From Amycolatopsis regifaucium (GTDB lineage Bacteria > Actinomycetota > Actinomycetes > Mycobacteriales > Pseudonocardiaceae): a stretch of DNA of 64,000 bases. This document shows, in pieces, positions 44,518 to 53,066 of the stretch. The stretch's first letter is position 1; every line of letters begins with the position of its first letter. The stretch is taken from positions 473,031 to 537,030 of the forward strand of contig NZ_LQCI01000034.1 in assembly GCF_001613935.1 (NCBI RefSeq), in the 5' to 3' direction. The notes under the pieces are model-generated. The model saw only the letters and a list, made by a program, of their open reading frames with translations. It did no database searches and was not told where the DNA came from. The position numbers and the translations under genes are program-made.

Positions 44518-45731
44518 AGAGTGTTCTTTCTCTGCCATGGGAAGGTATGCGTAAGCTTTTTCATAGTTGGTCTGGAAAGGGGCAACTCTTTTCGGGTTTG
44601 TCGGCGGTTATCGACGAGGATGGTTATGATTGGACTGCGGATGATATAGCGAAGAGGGCGCATCTCGTCTTGTTTGAGCAATGTCGTGGAAACGTAGTTC
44701 GACTTCCGGTTCGACTTATGGACTGGTGGAAACTTATGCCAGTTGCTTCTCAAGCCGAGACTGTGGTAAGTAGATCGTTGCGCGGCGCAGTTGACTGGCC
44801 TAAAACGCGGCGGCGAGGGTGGCCTCCGGCGGAGTTTACAGGGCGTGTTCGCAGAAGAAGCCCTGACGATGAGCTATTGGGTTGTTTACGGTGGACTGCT
44901 GACAGGCTTCTGCTCGTGTATCGCGATGCAAAGAAGTCTCGCGCTAACGTGGGGGATGAGTTGACCCCCCAATTGAGCACGTTAAAGAATCTGGCAAATA
45001 GCGCAGAAATTAAAGCTGTCGAATCAGTGTTTCCGGACCTTCTAATCATAGACTCTATGCGCCGTTTGGGGTCTACGTGGCGAGTCGTTGCCGATCTTGC
45101 TGAAAAGTTACGAAAAGAAGATTCAGGGGATCTATGGAGACTCGCGATTGAGCAGCTTGCCCCGGATGACTCTATTGCTTGGCGTCTGTTTCATCTCGGT
45201 ATTTTAGGCACTGTTCTGGGAGTATTAGAAGAGTTGGGTTGTAGGGTGGTAAGTCGACGTCCTCTTGCTGGTCGTTCGCATGGCCCGGCCTATCGAGTAG
45301 AAATTCCAGGTGCGACGGCGTGGGATTTGTGGTTCGAGGCAGGCGATATTTGGAATTCGCCAGATACTAAAGAGCCTTATGTGCTTGCCACTAGTGGGTT
45401 AGTACGACGAGGTCGCACCAAGGGTGCAGATATTTTTCTGGTCGATCATAAAAGTCGATATGGAATCGTAATCGAATGTAAGTACACCGCTGAAGGAGAT
45501 TATTTGCGGCGAGGATATGAGCAAGCGCTTACTTATCTACTTGAAGCAAGGACTGAATTCATTGATAGCGGTGAAGCCTTTGTGGTGGCGCCAATTGAGG
45601 CTGCTCCAAAGTTGGGCACCGGGCGCACTCTTGCGGGCTCCCTGACATTCTGTGCGCCGGAACACCTTAGGGGCCTACTGATTGCCGCTTTGCGCTCTGC
45701 TCTTGCAAGTGGGAAAGCGCGTGGCGGGTAG
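44478..45731 (+). CDS. McrC-like PD-(D/E)XK nuclease subunit
   Basis: 417 residues. The middle region (ETVVSRSLRGAVDWPKT, RSPDDELLGCL) resembles the McrC/DUF2357 adaptor that contacts McrB-like rings. The C-terminus has a PD-(D/E)XK site: Asp318 (GADIFLVD), Glu333-Cys-Lys335 (VIECKY) and Gln349 (YEQALTYL). The ATG at 44478 follows GGGG and overlaps the McrB-like gene by 40 nt, so the subunits are likely made together. It ends 6 bp from the end of the convergent TetR gene, the right edge of the island. Confidence 0.75.
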   Translation: MGVASRSAKDSSVESVLSLPWEGMRKLFHSWSGKGQLFSGLSAVIDEDGYDWTADDIAKRAHLVLFEQCRGNVVRLPVRLMDWWKLMPVASQAETVVSRSLRGAVDWPKTRRRGWPPAEFTGRVRRRSPDDELLGCLRWTADRLLLVYRDAKKSRANVGDELTPQLSTLKNLANSAEIKAVESVFPDLLIIDSMRRLGSTWRVVADLAEKLRKEDSGDLWRLAIEQLAPDDSIAWRLFHLGILGTVLGVLEELGCRVVSRRPLAGRSHGPAYRVEIPGATAWDLWFEAGDIWNSPDTKEPYVLATSGLVRRGRTKGADIFLVDHKSRYGIVIECKYTAEGDYLRRGYEQALTYLLEARTEFIDSGEAFVVAPIEAAPKLGTGRTLAGSLTFCAPEHLRGLLIAALRSALASGKARGG

Positions 45732-45736
45732 GTGCG

Positions 45737-46297
45737 TTAGTCCCCGAACACGCTCCTCAGCGCCTCCCTGACCAGCCCCGGTAGATCCCCCTCCCCGTCC
45801 GTCTCGGCCCATCGCACCAGCGCAACATGCGCCGCCCCCAGGCAAGCCATCGCCGTAGCCCGCACCCGAAACTCCTCATCGGCAGAGGAGGAACCGAGAG
45901 CGGCGACGATCGCATCGGCCGTCGCGTACTGGCTGTCCAGATGTCGCGCCCGCAGTGCCGGGACCGAGATCATCAGCCGTAGCCGCGCCAGCAGGAACGC
46001 CTTCTCCTCGGAAGTACCCAGGGCGGCGGTCGACTCCAGCGCGCGCCCGATCCGCAGAGACAAAGGGCCAACAGGCTGCTCAAGTACGGCAGAAGCCGTC
46101 ACGGGGTCGTATTCGTCGTAGAGGACCAGGTCCTCCTTCGTCGGGAAGTGCCGGTAGACCGTCATCGCCGAGACGCCGGCGGCCGCGGCGACGTCGTTGA
46201 CGGTGGTCGCGTCGTAGCCGACGTCGGTGAAGAGGCGGACGGCGTGCGTTTGCACGAGAAGCCGGGTTTCGGCGCGCTGGCGGTCGCGGAGGCTCAC
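45737..46297 (-). CDS. TetR family regulator
   Basis: 186 residues with the HTH TVNDVAAAAGVSAMTVYRHFPTKEDL. It is divergent from an SDR gene, with overlapping palindromes between them, so it should repress that SDR and itself. GTG start. GC-rich codons: it belongs to the core chromosome, not to the island. Confidence 0.93.
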   Translation of the reverse strand: MSLRDRQRAETRLLVQTHAVRLFTDVGYDATTVNDVAAAAGVSAMTVYRHFPTKEDLVLYDEYDPVTASAVLEQPVGPLSLRIGRALESTAALGTSEEKAFLLARLRLMISVPALRARHLDSQYATADAIVAALGSSSADEEFRVRATAMACLGAAHVALVRWAETDGEGDLPGLVREALRSVFGD

Positions 46298-46304
46298 GTG
46301 GTAG

Positions 46305-46331
46305 ACACTACCAAAGTGTTAGTCACTAACA
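46305..46331. promoter_or_regulatory. TetR operator region for the TetR/SDR pair
   Basis: TGTTAGTCACTAACA (46317-46331) is a perfect 15-bp palindrome. ACACT-N5-AGTGT (46305-46319) overlaps it. Both lie between the divergent starts. Confidence 0.7.
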
Positions 46332-46343
46332 TCTGGGGTGCGC

Positions 46344-47012
46344 ATGAAGACTGCATTGGTGACGGGAGCCTCGCGGGGGATCGGGGCGGCGATCGCGCGA
46401 CGCCTCGAAAGCGACGGCGTCAAAGTGATCAAACACGACAGCAGCAAGGCTGACCTCTCCACGATGGATGGTGTCGACAAAGCGATCGAGGGCATCGAGA
46501 CCCTCGACATCCTGGTCAACAACGCCGCGGCCCCGCCGGCGGGGCCGATCGAGACGGACACGCCCGAAAGCTTCGATCACTTGATGGCGGTTAACGTGAA
46601 AGCGCCGTACTTCCTCATCCAGCGAGCGCCGATGAACGACGGAGGGCGCATCGTCAACGTCTCCTCGGTCGCCACGCGGATGGCCAACCCGGCCCAGACT
46701 TCCTTCGCGATGGCCAAAGGCGCGCTCGAAACCATGACCCGCACGCTCGCCCAGCAGTTCGGCCCCCGCGGGATCACGGTCAACGCCGTCGCCCCGGGCG
46801 CCACCAGGACCGCGGACAACGAAGCGATCTTCACGCCGGAGCTGGAGACCGCGATCGCGAACCTCACGGCGCACCGAAGGCTGGGGAACCAAGGCGACAT
46901 AGCGGACGTCGTTGCCTTCCTCGTCTCCGACGACGCCCGTTGGGTGACCGGCCAGGTCCTCGACGCGAGCGGCGGGTTGTTTCTCGGGCCGCCGACGCAA
47001 GGGGTTCAATAG
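46344..47012 (+). CDS. SDR family oxidoreductase
   Basis: About 222 residues: TGASRGIG cofactor loop, NNAA, NVSSVATRM with catalytic Ser, and a C-terminal GGLFLGPP. The usual YxxxK Tyr appears replaced: the segment TSFAMAKGA has Phe-Ala-Met-Ala-Lys, so the catalytic Tyr is missing and activity is doubtful. An in-frame GTG lies two codons earlier. Under likely control of the divergent TetR. Confidence 0.8.
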   Translation: MKTALVTGASRGIGAAIARRLESDGVKVIKHDSSKADLSTMDGVDKAIEGIETLDILVNNAAAPPAGPIETDTPESFDHLMAVNVKAPYFLIQRAPMNDGGRIVNVSSVATRMANPAQTSFAMAKGALETMTRTLAQQFGPRGITVNAVAPGATRTADNEAIFTPELETAIANLTAHRRLGNQGDIADVVAFLVSDDARWVTGQVLDASGGLFLGPPTQGVQ

Positions 47013-47016
47013 GCCG

Positions 47017-47910
47017 GTGACGTGGTTCAGCGAGGACGAACTCCGCAGGCAGGCCGGTGACGTCTCGTTCGCGCGCGGGGTCAAGTACCTGGAGTCGGTC
47101 GAGACGCTGGACGACGTCGCGGGTGGGGTCACGGCGGTGGTCAGCGGCACCGACCGGTACACGGTCCGGTTGCGCAACGTCGACGGCGAGCTGGTCGGCG
47201 AGTGCTCTTGCCCGCACGCGGCGGACGGCTTCTTCTGCAAGCACTGCGTGGCCGTCGGTCTGCTCGTCCTCGAAGGCGCGGCGGACGGCGGCGCGGCCGA
47301 CATCCGCGGGTACGTCGAAAGCCTCACCCGCGCCGAGTTGGTCGAACTGCTCGTCGGGCACGCGAACGAGGATCCGGTCCTGTTCCGCAAGCTGTCGCTC
47401 AAGGCGGGCCGCGACGACCTCGACGCGTTGCGGCGTCACGTCGAGGGGACGTTGCGGCTGCGAGGTTTCGTCGGGTTCCAGGGCACGCTCGCGTACGCCG
47501 AGAAGGTCCGCGAAGTGCTCGCCACCGCCGAGGAGATCATGGACGGACCGCTGTTGTGCCGTGTCGTCGAGCTGGTCGTGGAGGCGCTGGACTTCGTCGA
47601 CGACTCCTTCGGGACGCTCAGCGACGAGGTGCGAAGGGCGCTCGCGCTGTACGCCGAGGTTTGCGCGGACTCGCCGCCGGAGCCCAAGGAGCTCGCGGAA
47701 TGGTTGCTCCGTCTGGATCTCGACGGTTCGGGCCGCGTCGACGTGAGCATCGCGGACTTCACCGCCGGGCTCGGCTTCGACGGCCTCGCGGTGTTCCGCG
47801 CCGGCGTCGAGGAGCGGTGGCGCCTCGACGACGGCGAGGACCCGTACCGCAGCCGCAAACTCCAGCGGCTGCGCGAGGGCTTCGCGGCGATGCGGAACTG
47901 GCAGGCCTAG
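47017..47910 (+). CDS. SWIM zinc-finger protein
   Basis: 297 residues. The SWIM motif CxCxnCxH reads CSCPHAADGFFCKHCVAV near residue 68. The rest is helical. SWIM proteins bind DNA or protein partners; here no enzyme domain is fused. GTG start 4 bp after the SDR stop suggests cotranscription. The end overlaps the convergent Sel1-repeat gene by 4 bp. Confidence 0.85.
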   Translation: MTWFSEDELRRQAGDVSFARGVKYLESVETLDDVAGGVTAVVSGTDRYTVRLRNVDGELVGECSCPHAADGFFCKHCVAVGLLVLEGAADGGAADIRGYVESLTRAELVELLVGHANEDPVLFRKLSLKAGRDDLDALRRHVEGTLRLRGFVGFQGTLAYAEKVREVLATAEEIMDGPLLCRVVELVVEALDFVDDSFGTLSDEVRRALALYAEVCADSPPEPKELAEWLLRLDLDGSGRVDVSIADFTAGLGFDGLAVFRAGVEERWRLDDGEDPYRSRKLQRLREGFAAMRNWQA

Positions 47911-48914
47911 TACCGCTGACGGTGCCGGGCGCCGGAGTTGCGGTACAGCTCCTCCAGATCTCGTTGCCCGGCCTCGTCGCCGGTGTCGGCGGCCGCGCGG
48001 AACCAGTGCTCCGCCTCCTGGAAGTTCCCATGATCGGCGGCGAGCCTGCCGAGGTTGGTGTACGCGGGGACGCTGCCGAGTTCGGCGGCCTTCCGGTACC
48101 AGGCGGTGGCTTCGCCGGGGTCGTTCCGGTCGTTGGCGAGTACGCCGAGGTTCGTCATCGCCGCGGCGTCGCCCCGTTTCGCGGCCTTCAGGTACCAATG
48201 CTCGGCGGCGTCGAGCTCACCGCGCCGGTGCAGCACCAGGCCGAGGCGGACGGCGGCATCGGGGGCACCGGCGGCCGCGGCCGCGCGGTAGCAGCTTTCG
48301 GCGCGCGTGAGATCGTCCCGTTGTTGGGCCTGGTGGCCGAGTTTGCACAGCGCGGCCGCGTCGGCCTCGTCACCCGCCCTGCGCCACCACGGTTCCGCTT
48401 CCCGGGTCCGTCCGGTGTCGCACAACAGCGCGCCGAGCGTGATCATCCCTTCGACGTTGCCCGCCTCCGCGGCCTGTCCCGCCCAGTGCTCGGCCTCCTG
48501 GAGTTCGCCGCGCCGGTGCAACAACCGGCTGAGTTCCGCCATCGCCTCGACCCGGCCTTCACCCGCGGCCCGACGCCACCAGTCCTCGGCGTCGTCCAGA
48601 TTCCCTCGCTGCGCACAGAGATTTCCCAGATGCGCCATGGCATGCGAATCACCGGCCGTGGCCGCTTCCCGGTACCAGCGTTCGGCCTGTTCGGGCGCGC
48701 CGCGTTCGCGCAGGAGGTGCGCCAGGTTGCCCATCGAGACCCGGTCCCCGCCCGCGGCGGCCTTGCGGAACCACGACTCGGCCTCGTCGAGGTCCCCGCG
48801 TTCGAGCGCGGTGGATCCCATGCGTGCCATGGCGATCACGTGCCCGCGCTCCGCGGCCTTCCGGTTCAGGTACTCGTCGACCCGGGTGTTCCATTTGCGT
48901 TTTTCGGCGCCCAC
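47907..48914 (-). CDS. Sel1-like/TPR repeat protein
   Basis: 335 residues made almost entirely of 36-residue Sel1-like units (A.G...A...LG.L....G....AE.WYRKAA), about eight copies. Such solenoids are scaffolds for protein interaction. No signal peptide is visible. The GTG at 48914 has AAGGAG upstream. Partner unknown. Confidence 0.88.
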   Translation of the reverse strand: MGAEKRKWNTRVDEYLNRKAAERGHVIAMARMGSTALERGDLDEAESWFRKAAAGGDRVSMGNLAHLLRERGAPEQAERWYREAATAGDSHAMAHLGNLCAQRGNLDDAEDWWRRAAGEGRVEAMAELSRLLHRRGELQEAEHWAGQAAEAGNVEGMITLGALLCDTGRTREAEPWWRRAGDEADAAALCKLGHQAQQRDDLTRAESCYRAAAAAGAPDAAVRLGLVLHRRGELDAAEHWYLKAAKRGDAAAMTNLGVLANDRNDPGEATAWYRKAAELGSVPAYTNLGRLAADHGNFQEAEHWFRAAADTGDEAGQRDLEELYRNSGARHRQRY

Positions 48915-49068
48915 AAACCCGCTCCTTCCGGCAGCGTCCTTGGGTAGTCGCCGACCAGGGCTCCGATGTGACAACAACTACGAGCTGTCATCGCCGTGTC
49001 GCACCCGGTTCCGCACCGGGTACGGCGATACTTGGTCGCTCCCCAACCCCGTCGAGAGGAATCGCGCG

Positions 49069-49737
49069 GTGGCCACGCGTACCCGGCAGATGACCACGGC
49101 GCAGCGACTGCTCCTGCTGATCACGCTCTTCGCCGTGGTGCTCGCGGTGTTCTGGTTCGTATCCGGCAAGGGCGCCGCGCTGCAGCCGACGCCTTCGAAC
49201 CCGGCGAGCGCCGTCGACGCGCGCCAGCAGCTGGACGAGCTCACCGTCGCGCCGCGCGGTTCGATGGACGGCTACGACCGCAAGAAGTACCCGCACTGGG
49301 ACAACCAGGGGAACAACTGCAACACGCGCGAGTTCGTCCTCAAGCGGGACGGCAAGGACGTCAAGACCGGTTCCGACTGCGCCCCGACCTCCGGCAGCTG
49401 GACCAGCATCTACGACGGCGAGACCTGGACCAAGCCGGACGACGTCGACATCGACCACATGGTCCCGCTCGCCCAAAGCTGGGTCAGCGGCGCGAAATCG
49501 TGGACCGACGAGAAGCGGCGGCAGTTCGCGAACGACCTGACCCGGCCGCAGCTGTTCGCCGTCACCGACAACGTCAACCAGGAGAAGAGCGACAAGGCAC
49601 CGGATCAGTGGAAACCGCCGCTCGTGTCCTTCTGGTGCACCTACGCCACGGACTGGATCACCGTGAAGCATTACTACGGCCTCACGATCACCACGGCGGA
49701 GAAGACGGCACTGAGCGACATGCTCGGTCGTTGCTGA
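49069..49737 (+). CDS. Membrane-anchored/secreted HNH nuclease (DUF1524 type)
   Basis: 222 residues with one N-terminal membrane helix (LLLLITLFAVVLAVFWFVSG) and an extracytoplasmic domain containing DIDHMVPLAQSW (HNH first His/Asp) and NVNQEKSDKAPDQW. This arrangement is common for secreted DUF1524 nucleases of actinomycetes that degrade environmental DNA. Two to four Cys may form disulfides. GTG start with GAGAGGA upstream. Confidence 0.87.
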   Translation: MATRTRQMTTAQRLLLLITLFAVVLAVFWFVSGKGAALQPTPSNPASAVDARQQLDELTVAPRGSMDGYDRKKYPHWDNQGNNCNTREFVLKRDGKDVKTGSDCAPTSGSWTSIYDGETWTKPDDVDIDHMVPLAQSWVSGAKSWTDEKRRQFANDLTRPQLFAVTDNVNQEKSDKAPDQWKPPLVSFWCTYATDWITVKHYYGLTITTAEKTALSDMLGRC

Positions 49738-49765
49738 TCCGTGTGACTTCGGCTTAGCTGAGGCG

Positions 49766-50404
49766 ATGGGGACTTTCGTACTGATCCACGGCGGGGGCGG
49801 CAGCGCCTGGGACTTCCACCTCCTCGAGGCGGAACTGACCGGGCGGGGGCACGACGTCGTCGCGGTGAACCTGCCGATCGATGACGAGAAGGCGGGCTTC
49901 GCCGAGCATGTCGACGCCGTCACGAAGGCGATCGGCGACCGCGGCGACCTGGTGGTGCTCGGCCATTCCTACGGTGCCTTCACCGCGCCGCTGGTCGCTG
50001 AGAAGCATTCGGCACGGCTGCTCGTCCTGCTGACGCCGATGATCCCTAAGCCGGGCGAGACGCCGGGGGATTGGTGGGGCAACACCGGTTTCCAGGACGC
50101 GAAGGACCTCAGCGACGAGGAAAAGTTCTACAACGGCGTCCCGGCGGACGTCGTCGCGGAGGCGGGCTCGCACGGCAGGAACCAGGTCAGCGCCGAGTGG
50201 GGACAGCCCTGGCCGCTGGAAAAGTGGCCGGACGTCCCGACGAAGGTCCTCATCGCGCGCGAAGACCGCTTCTTCCCGCCTGAGTTCCAGCGCCGGGTCG
50301 TCCAGGAGAGGCTAGGTTTCGCGCCCGACGAGATCGAGGGTTCGCATTCCGTGCCGTTGAGCCACCCCGAGGCCCTGGCGGACCGCCTGGAGTCCTACCT
50401 GTAG
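49766..50404 (+). CDS. Alpha/beta hydrolase (esterase type)
   Basis: 212 residues: oxyanion HGGGG near the N-terminus, nucleophile elbow GHSYG, acid Asp in REDRFF and His in GSHSVPLS. Small, cap-less or short-cap hydrolase resembling plant methylesterase-like proteins. Ends 1 bp before the convergent nitroreductase gene. Substrate unknown. Confidence 0.85.
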   Translation: MGTFVLIHGGGGSAWDFHLLEAELTGRGHDVVAVNLPIDDEKAGFAEHVDAVTKAIGDRGDLVVLGHSYGAFTAPLVAEKHSARLLVLLTPMIPKPGETPGDWWGNTGFQDAKDLSDEEKFYNGVPADVVAEAGSHGRNQVSAEWGQPWPLEKWPDVPTKVLIAREDRFFPPEFQRRVVQERLGFAPDEIEGSHSVPLSHPEALADRLESYL

Positions 50405-50405
50405 C

Positions 50406-51044
50406 TCACCAGCGGTCCAGGTGCATGACGTCTTCGAGCGGCTGACGCGGGGCGGGCTTGAAGGTGTCGCCGGTGTAGAACGCCGTCGGGATGAGCGCGG
50501 CCTGGTGCACGTTCTCCGGCAGGCCGAGGATCCCCGCGGCCTTCTTCTCGTACGCGAGGTGCAGTGTCGTCCACGCCGTGCCGAGGGTGACGGCGCGCGC
50601 CGCGAGCATGTAGCTCCACACGGCGGGCAGCAGGTTCCCCCACAGTCCCGCCTGGTTGCCGGCGGGCAGCTCGGCGCTCTTCGTCTCCAGGCACGGAATT
50701 ACGTGCACCGGCACCTCGCCCATCTTGTCGGCCAGGTATTCGACGCTGGAGCCGACGCGCTTCTGGACCTTCGAGCGCTCCGGGTCGTCCGCGAACAGTT
50801 TCCCGGCCGCGTTCGGCGAATCCAGGTACTCGCGGCACGCCCGCTGGTAGAGCTTGCCGAGTTCGGCCCGTTGCCCCGGATCGGTGATCACGAGCCAGTG
50901 CCAGCGCTGGGTGTTCGACCCGCTCGGCGCCTGGAGCGCGACCTGCAGGGCGTGTTTCACCAGTTCAAGCGGAACCGGCCGGGTGAGGTCGAGTCGTTTG
51001 CGGACGGTCCGGGTGGTCGTCAGCAGCTCTTCGGGCGTCATCAT
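50406..51044 (-). CDS. Nitroreductase family protein
   Basis: 212 residues of the FMN-dependent nitroreductase fold. TTRTVRKRLD (phosphate contact), APSGSNTQRWHWLVI and the C-terminal ALIPTAFYTGD are the family landmarks. It reduces nitro, quinone or similar groups with NAD(P)H. ATG at 51044, with a second ATG directly after. It is downstream of the AKR gene on the same strand, with a 38-bp gap. Confidence 0.9.
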   Translation of the reverse strand: MMTPEELLTTTRTVRKRLDLTRPVPLELVKHALQVALQAPSGSNTQRWHWLVITDPGQRAELGKLYQRACREYLDSPNAAGKLFADDPERSKVQKRVGSSVEYLADKMGEVPVHVIPCLETKSAELPAGNQAGLWGNLLPAVWSYMLAARAVTLGTAWTTLHLAYEKKAAGILGLPENVHQAALIPTAFYTGDTFKPAPRQPLEDVMHLDRW

Positions 51045-51082
51045 CCCGCGATTATGTCGCCGAAGGACGTGCTCTGCCGAGA

Positions 51083-52066
51083 TCACCAACGCGGATGGAT
51101 CAACGGTTTCAGCAGCTCGTCGTAGACCTCTTCGACCGCGGCAGTGGCTTCGGCCGTCAGCGGCGCCAGTTCGGCCGCCGAACTGTTCGCCTTCGCCTGC
51201 TCGGCGTCGCGCGCGCCCGGGATGACGACGCTGACCCCAGACCGGTCGATGATCCACCGCAACGCGAACTGCGCGAGCGTCCGCCCTTCCGGGACGAAGG
51301 TCCGCAGGCGCTCCACCGCTTCGAGTCCGACGTCGAACGGAACACCGGAGAAGGTCTCGCCGACGTCGAAGGCGGCACCCTGGCGGTTGTAGTTGCGGTG
51401 GTCGTCCTCGCCGAAGGTGGTCGAAGCGGTGTAGCGGCCGGAAAGCAGACCCGACGCGAGCGGGACACGCGCGATGATCCCCGCGCCCGCCTTCTCCGCG
51501 GCCGGGAGCACCTGCTCGAGTGGCTTGAGCCGCAGGCAGTTCAGGATGATCTGCACCGAAGCCACGTTCGGCCGCGCGAGCGCGGTCAAAGCCTCTTCGC
51601 AGGTCTCGACGCTGACGCCGTACGCCTTGATCCGGCCTTCGTCGACCATCGCGTCAAGAGCGTCGTACACCGCGTCGGACGAGTACACCGGCGTCGGCGG
51701 GCAGTGGAGCTGCACGAGATCGAGCGTGTCCATGCCGAGGTTCGCGCGCGAACGGTCGTTCCAGGCGCGGAAGTTCTCGGCGACGTAGTTTTCCGGCACC
51801 TGCTCGGCGCGACGCCCCATCTTGGTGGCGACGAAGATCGCGTCGTCGCCGCGTTCCGCGCGGAACCGGCCGACGAGCCGCTCGCTGCGGCCGTCGCCGT
51901 AGACGTCGGCGGTGTCGAAGAAGGTGACCCCGGAGTCCGCCGCGGCGTGCAGGACGCCGAGCGCGTCCGTCTCGTCGACCGTGCCCCAGTCCGCGCCCAG
52001 CTGCCAGCAGCCGAGCCCCACCACACCGACGTCGCGACCGAGCCGGGCGATCTTCCGTGTCTCCAT
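51083..52066 (-). CDS. Aldo/keto reductase
   Basis: 327 residues: TIM-barrel AKR with Asp and Tyr in FFDTADVYGDGRSE, Lys in FVATKMGRR and His in LVQLHCPPTP. It is close to the YhdN/GSP69-like AKRs. NADPH-dependent. It is divergent from a MarR gene with only 28 bp between starts, so that MarR probably controls it. Likely cotranscribed with the nitroreductase. Confidence 0.92.
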   Translation of the reverse strand: METRKIARLGRDVGVVGLGCWQLGADWGTVDETDALGVLHAAADSGVTFFDTADVYGDGRSERLVGRFRAERGDDAIFVATKMGRRAEQVPENYVAENFRAWNDRSRANLGMDTLDLVQLHCPPTPVYSSDAVYDALDAMVDEGRIKAYGVSVETCEEALTALARPNVASVQIILNCLRLKPLEQVLPAAEKAGAGIIARVPLASGLLSGRYTASTTFGEDDHRNYNRQGAAFDVGETFSGVPFDVGLEAVERLRTFVPEGRTLAQFALRWIIDRSGVSVVIPGARDAEQAKANSSAAELAPLTAEATAAVEEVYDELLKPLIHPRW

Positions 52067-52094
52067 GATCGTCGATCCTAGCTATGATCCGCCG

Positions 52095-52592
52095 GTGGGC
52101 AGGCCACCGCGGGAACGAGGGATGGGCACGCTGCTGAGGCATGTCCTCGAATTGACCGAAGCGGACGTCTCCGCGTTCTTCGAGGACATCGGGCTGGGGG
52201 ACTACCGCCCTCGGTTCACCCCGGTCGTCCGCGCGATAGTCGCGCGCGGGCCACTGTCCATCCGCGATCTCGCCGCCGAGGTCGGGGTGACACATTCCGC
52301 GGCCAGCCAGACCGTCGCGCAGATGGCGCGCCAGGACCTCGTCTCCCTCAGACCCGGGACCGACGCCCGGCAGCGGATCGTTTCGCTGACGGAGAAGACA
52401 CGACGGCTGATGCCGACGCTCGAAGCCGAGTGGGCGGCGACCAGCGCCGCGGCCGATCAGCTGGAAGCCGAACTGCCGTACCCGCTCAGGGAGGTGCTGG
52501 CGGCCGCCGTCGAGGCCTTGGAGCGGAAGTCGCTCCGGGAGCGGATCGGGGAAACCGACGCCGCGCTCAGTCTGCGGCGCGGCGAAGACTGA
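52095..52592 (+). CDS. MarR-family regulator
   Basis: About 165 residues: winged HTH LSIRDLAAEVGVTHSAASQTVAQMARQDLVSLRPGTDARQRIVSLT. The GTG start is 28 bp from the AKR start; an ATG at 52122 is the alternative. The spacing leaves room for only one operator controlling both genes. Its end overlaps the convergent HATPase gene by 26 bp. Confidence 0.85.
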   Translation: MGRPPRERGMGTLLRHVLELTEADVSAFFEDIGLGDYRPRFTPVVRAIVARGPLSIRDLAAEVGVTHSAASQTVAQMARQDLVSLRPGTDARQRIVSLTEKTRRLMPTLEAEWAATSAAADQLEAELPYPLREVLAAAVEALERKSLRERIGETDAALSLRRGED

Positions 52593-52986
52593 AGACCGCC
52601 CAGACGTACTTGCCGCCCGGGTACAGCTCGTGTCCCCAGTCCTCGGACAACGCGTGCACCAGCTGGAGTCCGCGGCTGCGGGCCGCCATCGGCGAGGGCT
52701 CCTTGAGTTTCGGCCGCCCCGAGCCGGAGTCGAAGACCCGCAGGGTCAGCCTGTCGTCGGAGTACTCGACTTCGAGCTTGTCGGGCTTCTCGCCGTGTTC
52801 GAAGGCGTTCGTCACCAGTTCGGAGGTCGCCAGCAGGACGTCGTCCGCCGCCAGGTCGTCGAAACCGAGGCTCGCGAGGGTCGCTCGCACCGCCTGCCGT
52901 GCGACCGCGGGGGCGGTGACATCGACCGGGAGGGACAGGGAGACCACTGGCAACGAGCCCTCCGATCGCGTCTTGGACATCGTCAT
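52567..52986 (-). CDS. RsbW-like anti-sigma/ATP-binding protein (HATPase_c)
   Basis: 139 residues of the GHKL ATPase fold: complete N-box LLATSELVTNAFEHG, G1 VFDSGSGRP and G2 RSRGLQLVHAL. Such proteins bind a sigma factor or an STAS antagonist and phosphorylate the latter. Start at the ATG after GGGGAGG. It is downstream of the sigma gene on the same strand and has its own SigF-like promoter. Confidence 0.88.
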   Translation of the reverse strand: MTMSKTRSEGSLPVVSLSLPVDVTAPAVARQAVRATLASLGFDDLAADDVLLATSELVTNAFEHGEKPDKLEVEYSDDRLTLRVFDSGSGRPKLKEPSPMAARSRGLQLVHALSEDWGHELYPGGKYVWAVFSLRRAAD

Positions 52987-53040
52987 GGTGTGCACCTCCC
53001 CTCACGAGAGACTCCCCAGATCCGGATGTTCGTCTCCCTG

Positions 53041-53066
53041 GTACCCACAAGGTCGACGGTCCAATC
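53041..53066 (-). promoter_or_regulatory. SigF/SigB-like promoter upstream of the HATPase gene
   Basis: On the minus strand GATT-N16-GGGTAC. The -10 matches the GGGTA consensus of SigF-type promoters. The -35 is a partial match to GGTTT. It overlaps the sigma gene's stop codon. Confidence 0.4.

Larger units (their letters stand above)
41280..45735. mobile_element. Low-GC defence-type genomic island
   Basis: From about 41.3 kb to the TetR gene the sequence turns clearly AT-richer, with codon third positions no longer GC-biased, unlike both flanks. It follows tRNA genes and tRNA relics, and carries an SBD-like protein gene and a McrB/McrC-like operon. No integrase, transposase or flanking direct repeat was found. 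The stretch 41485-41776 has no supportable gene. Confidence 0.75.

Noticed and set aside
40740..45760. Flanking direct repeats (attL/attR) of the island
   Set aside because: Looked for the tRNA-Arg and tRNA-Ser 3' ends near 45.7 kb. No repeat long enough to trust was seen.
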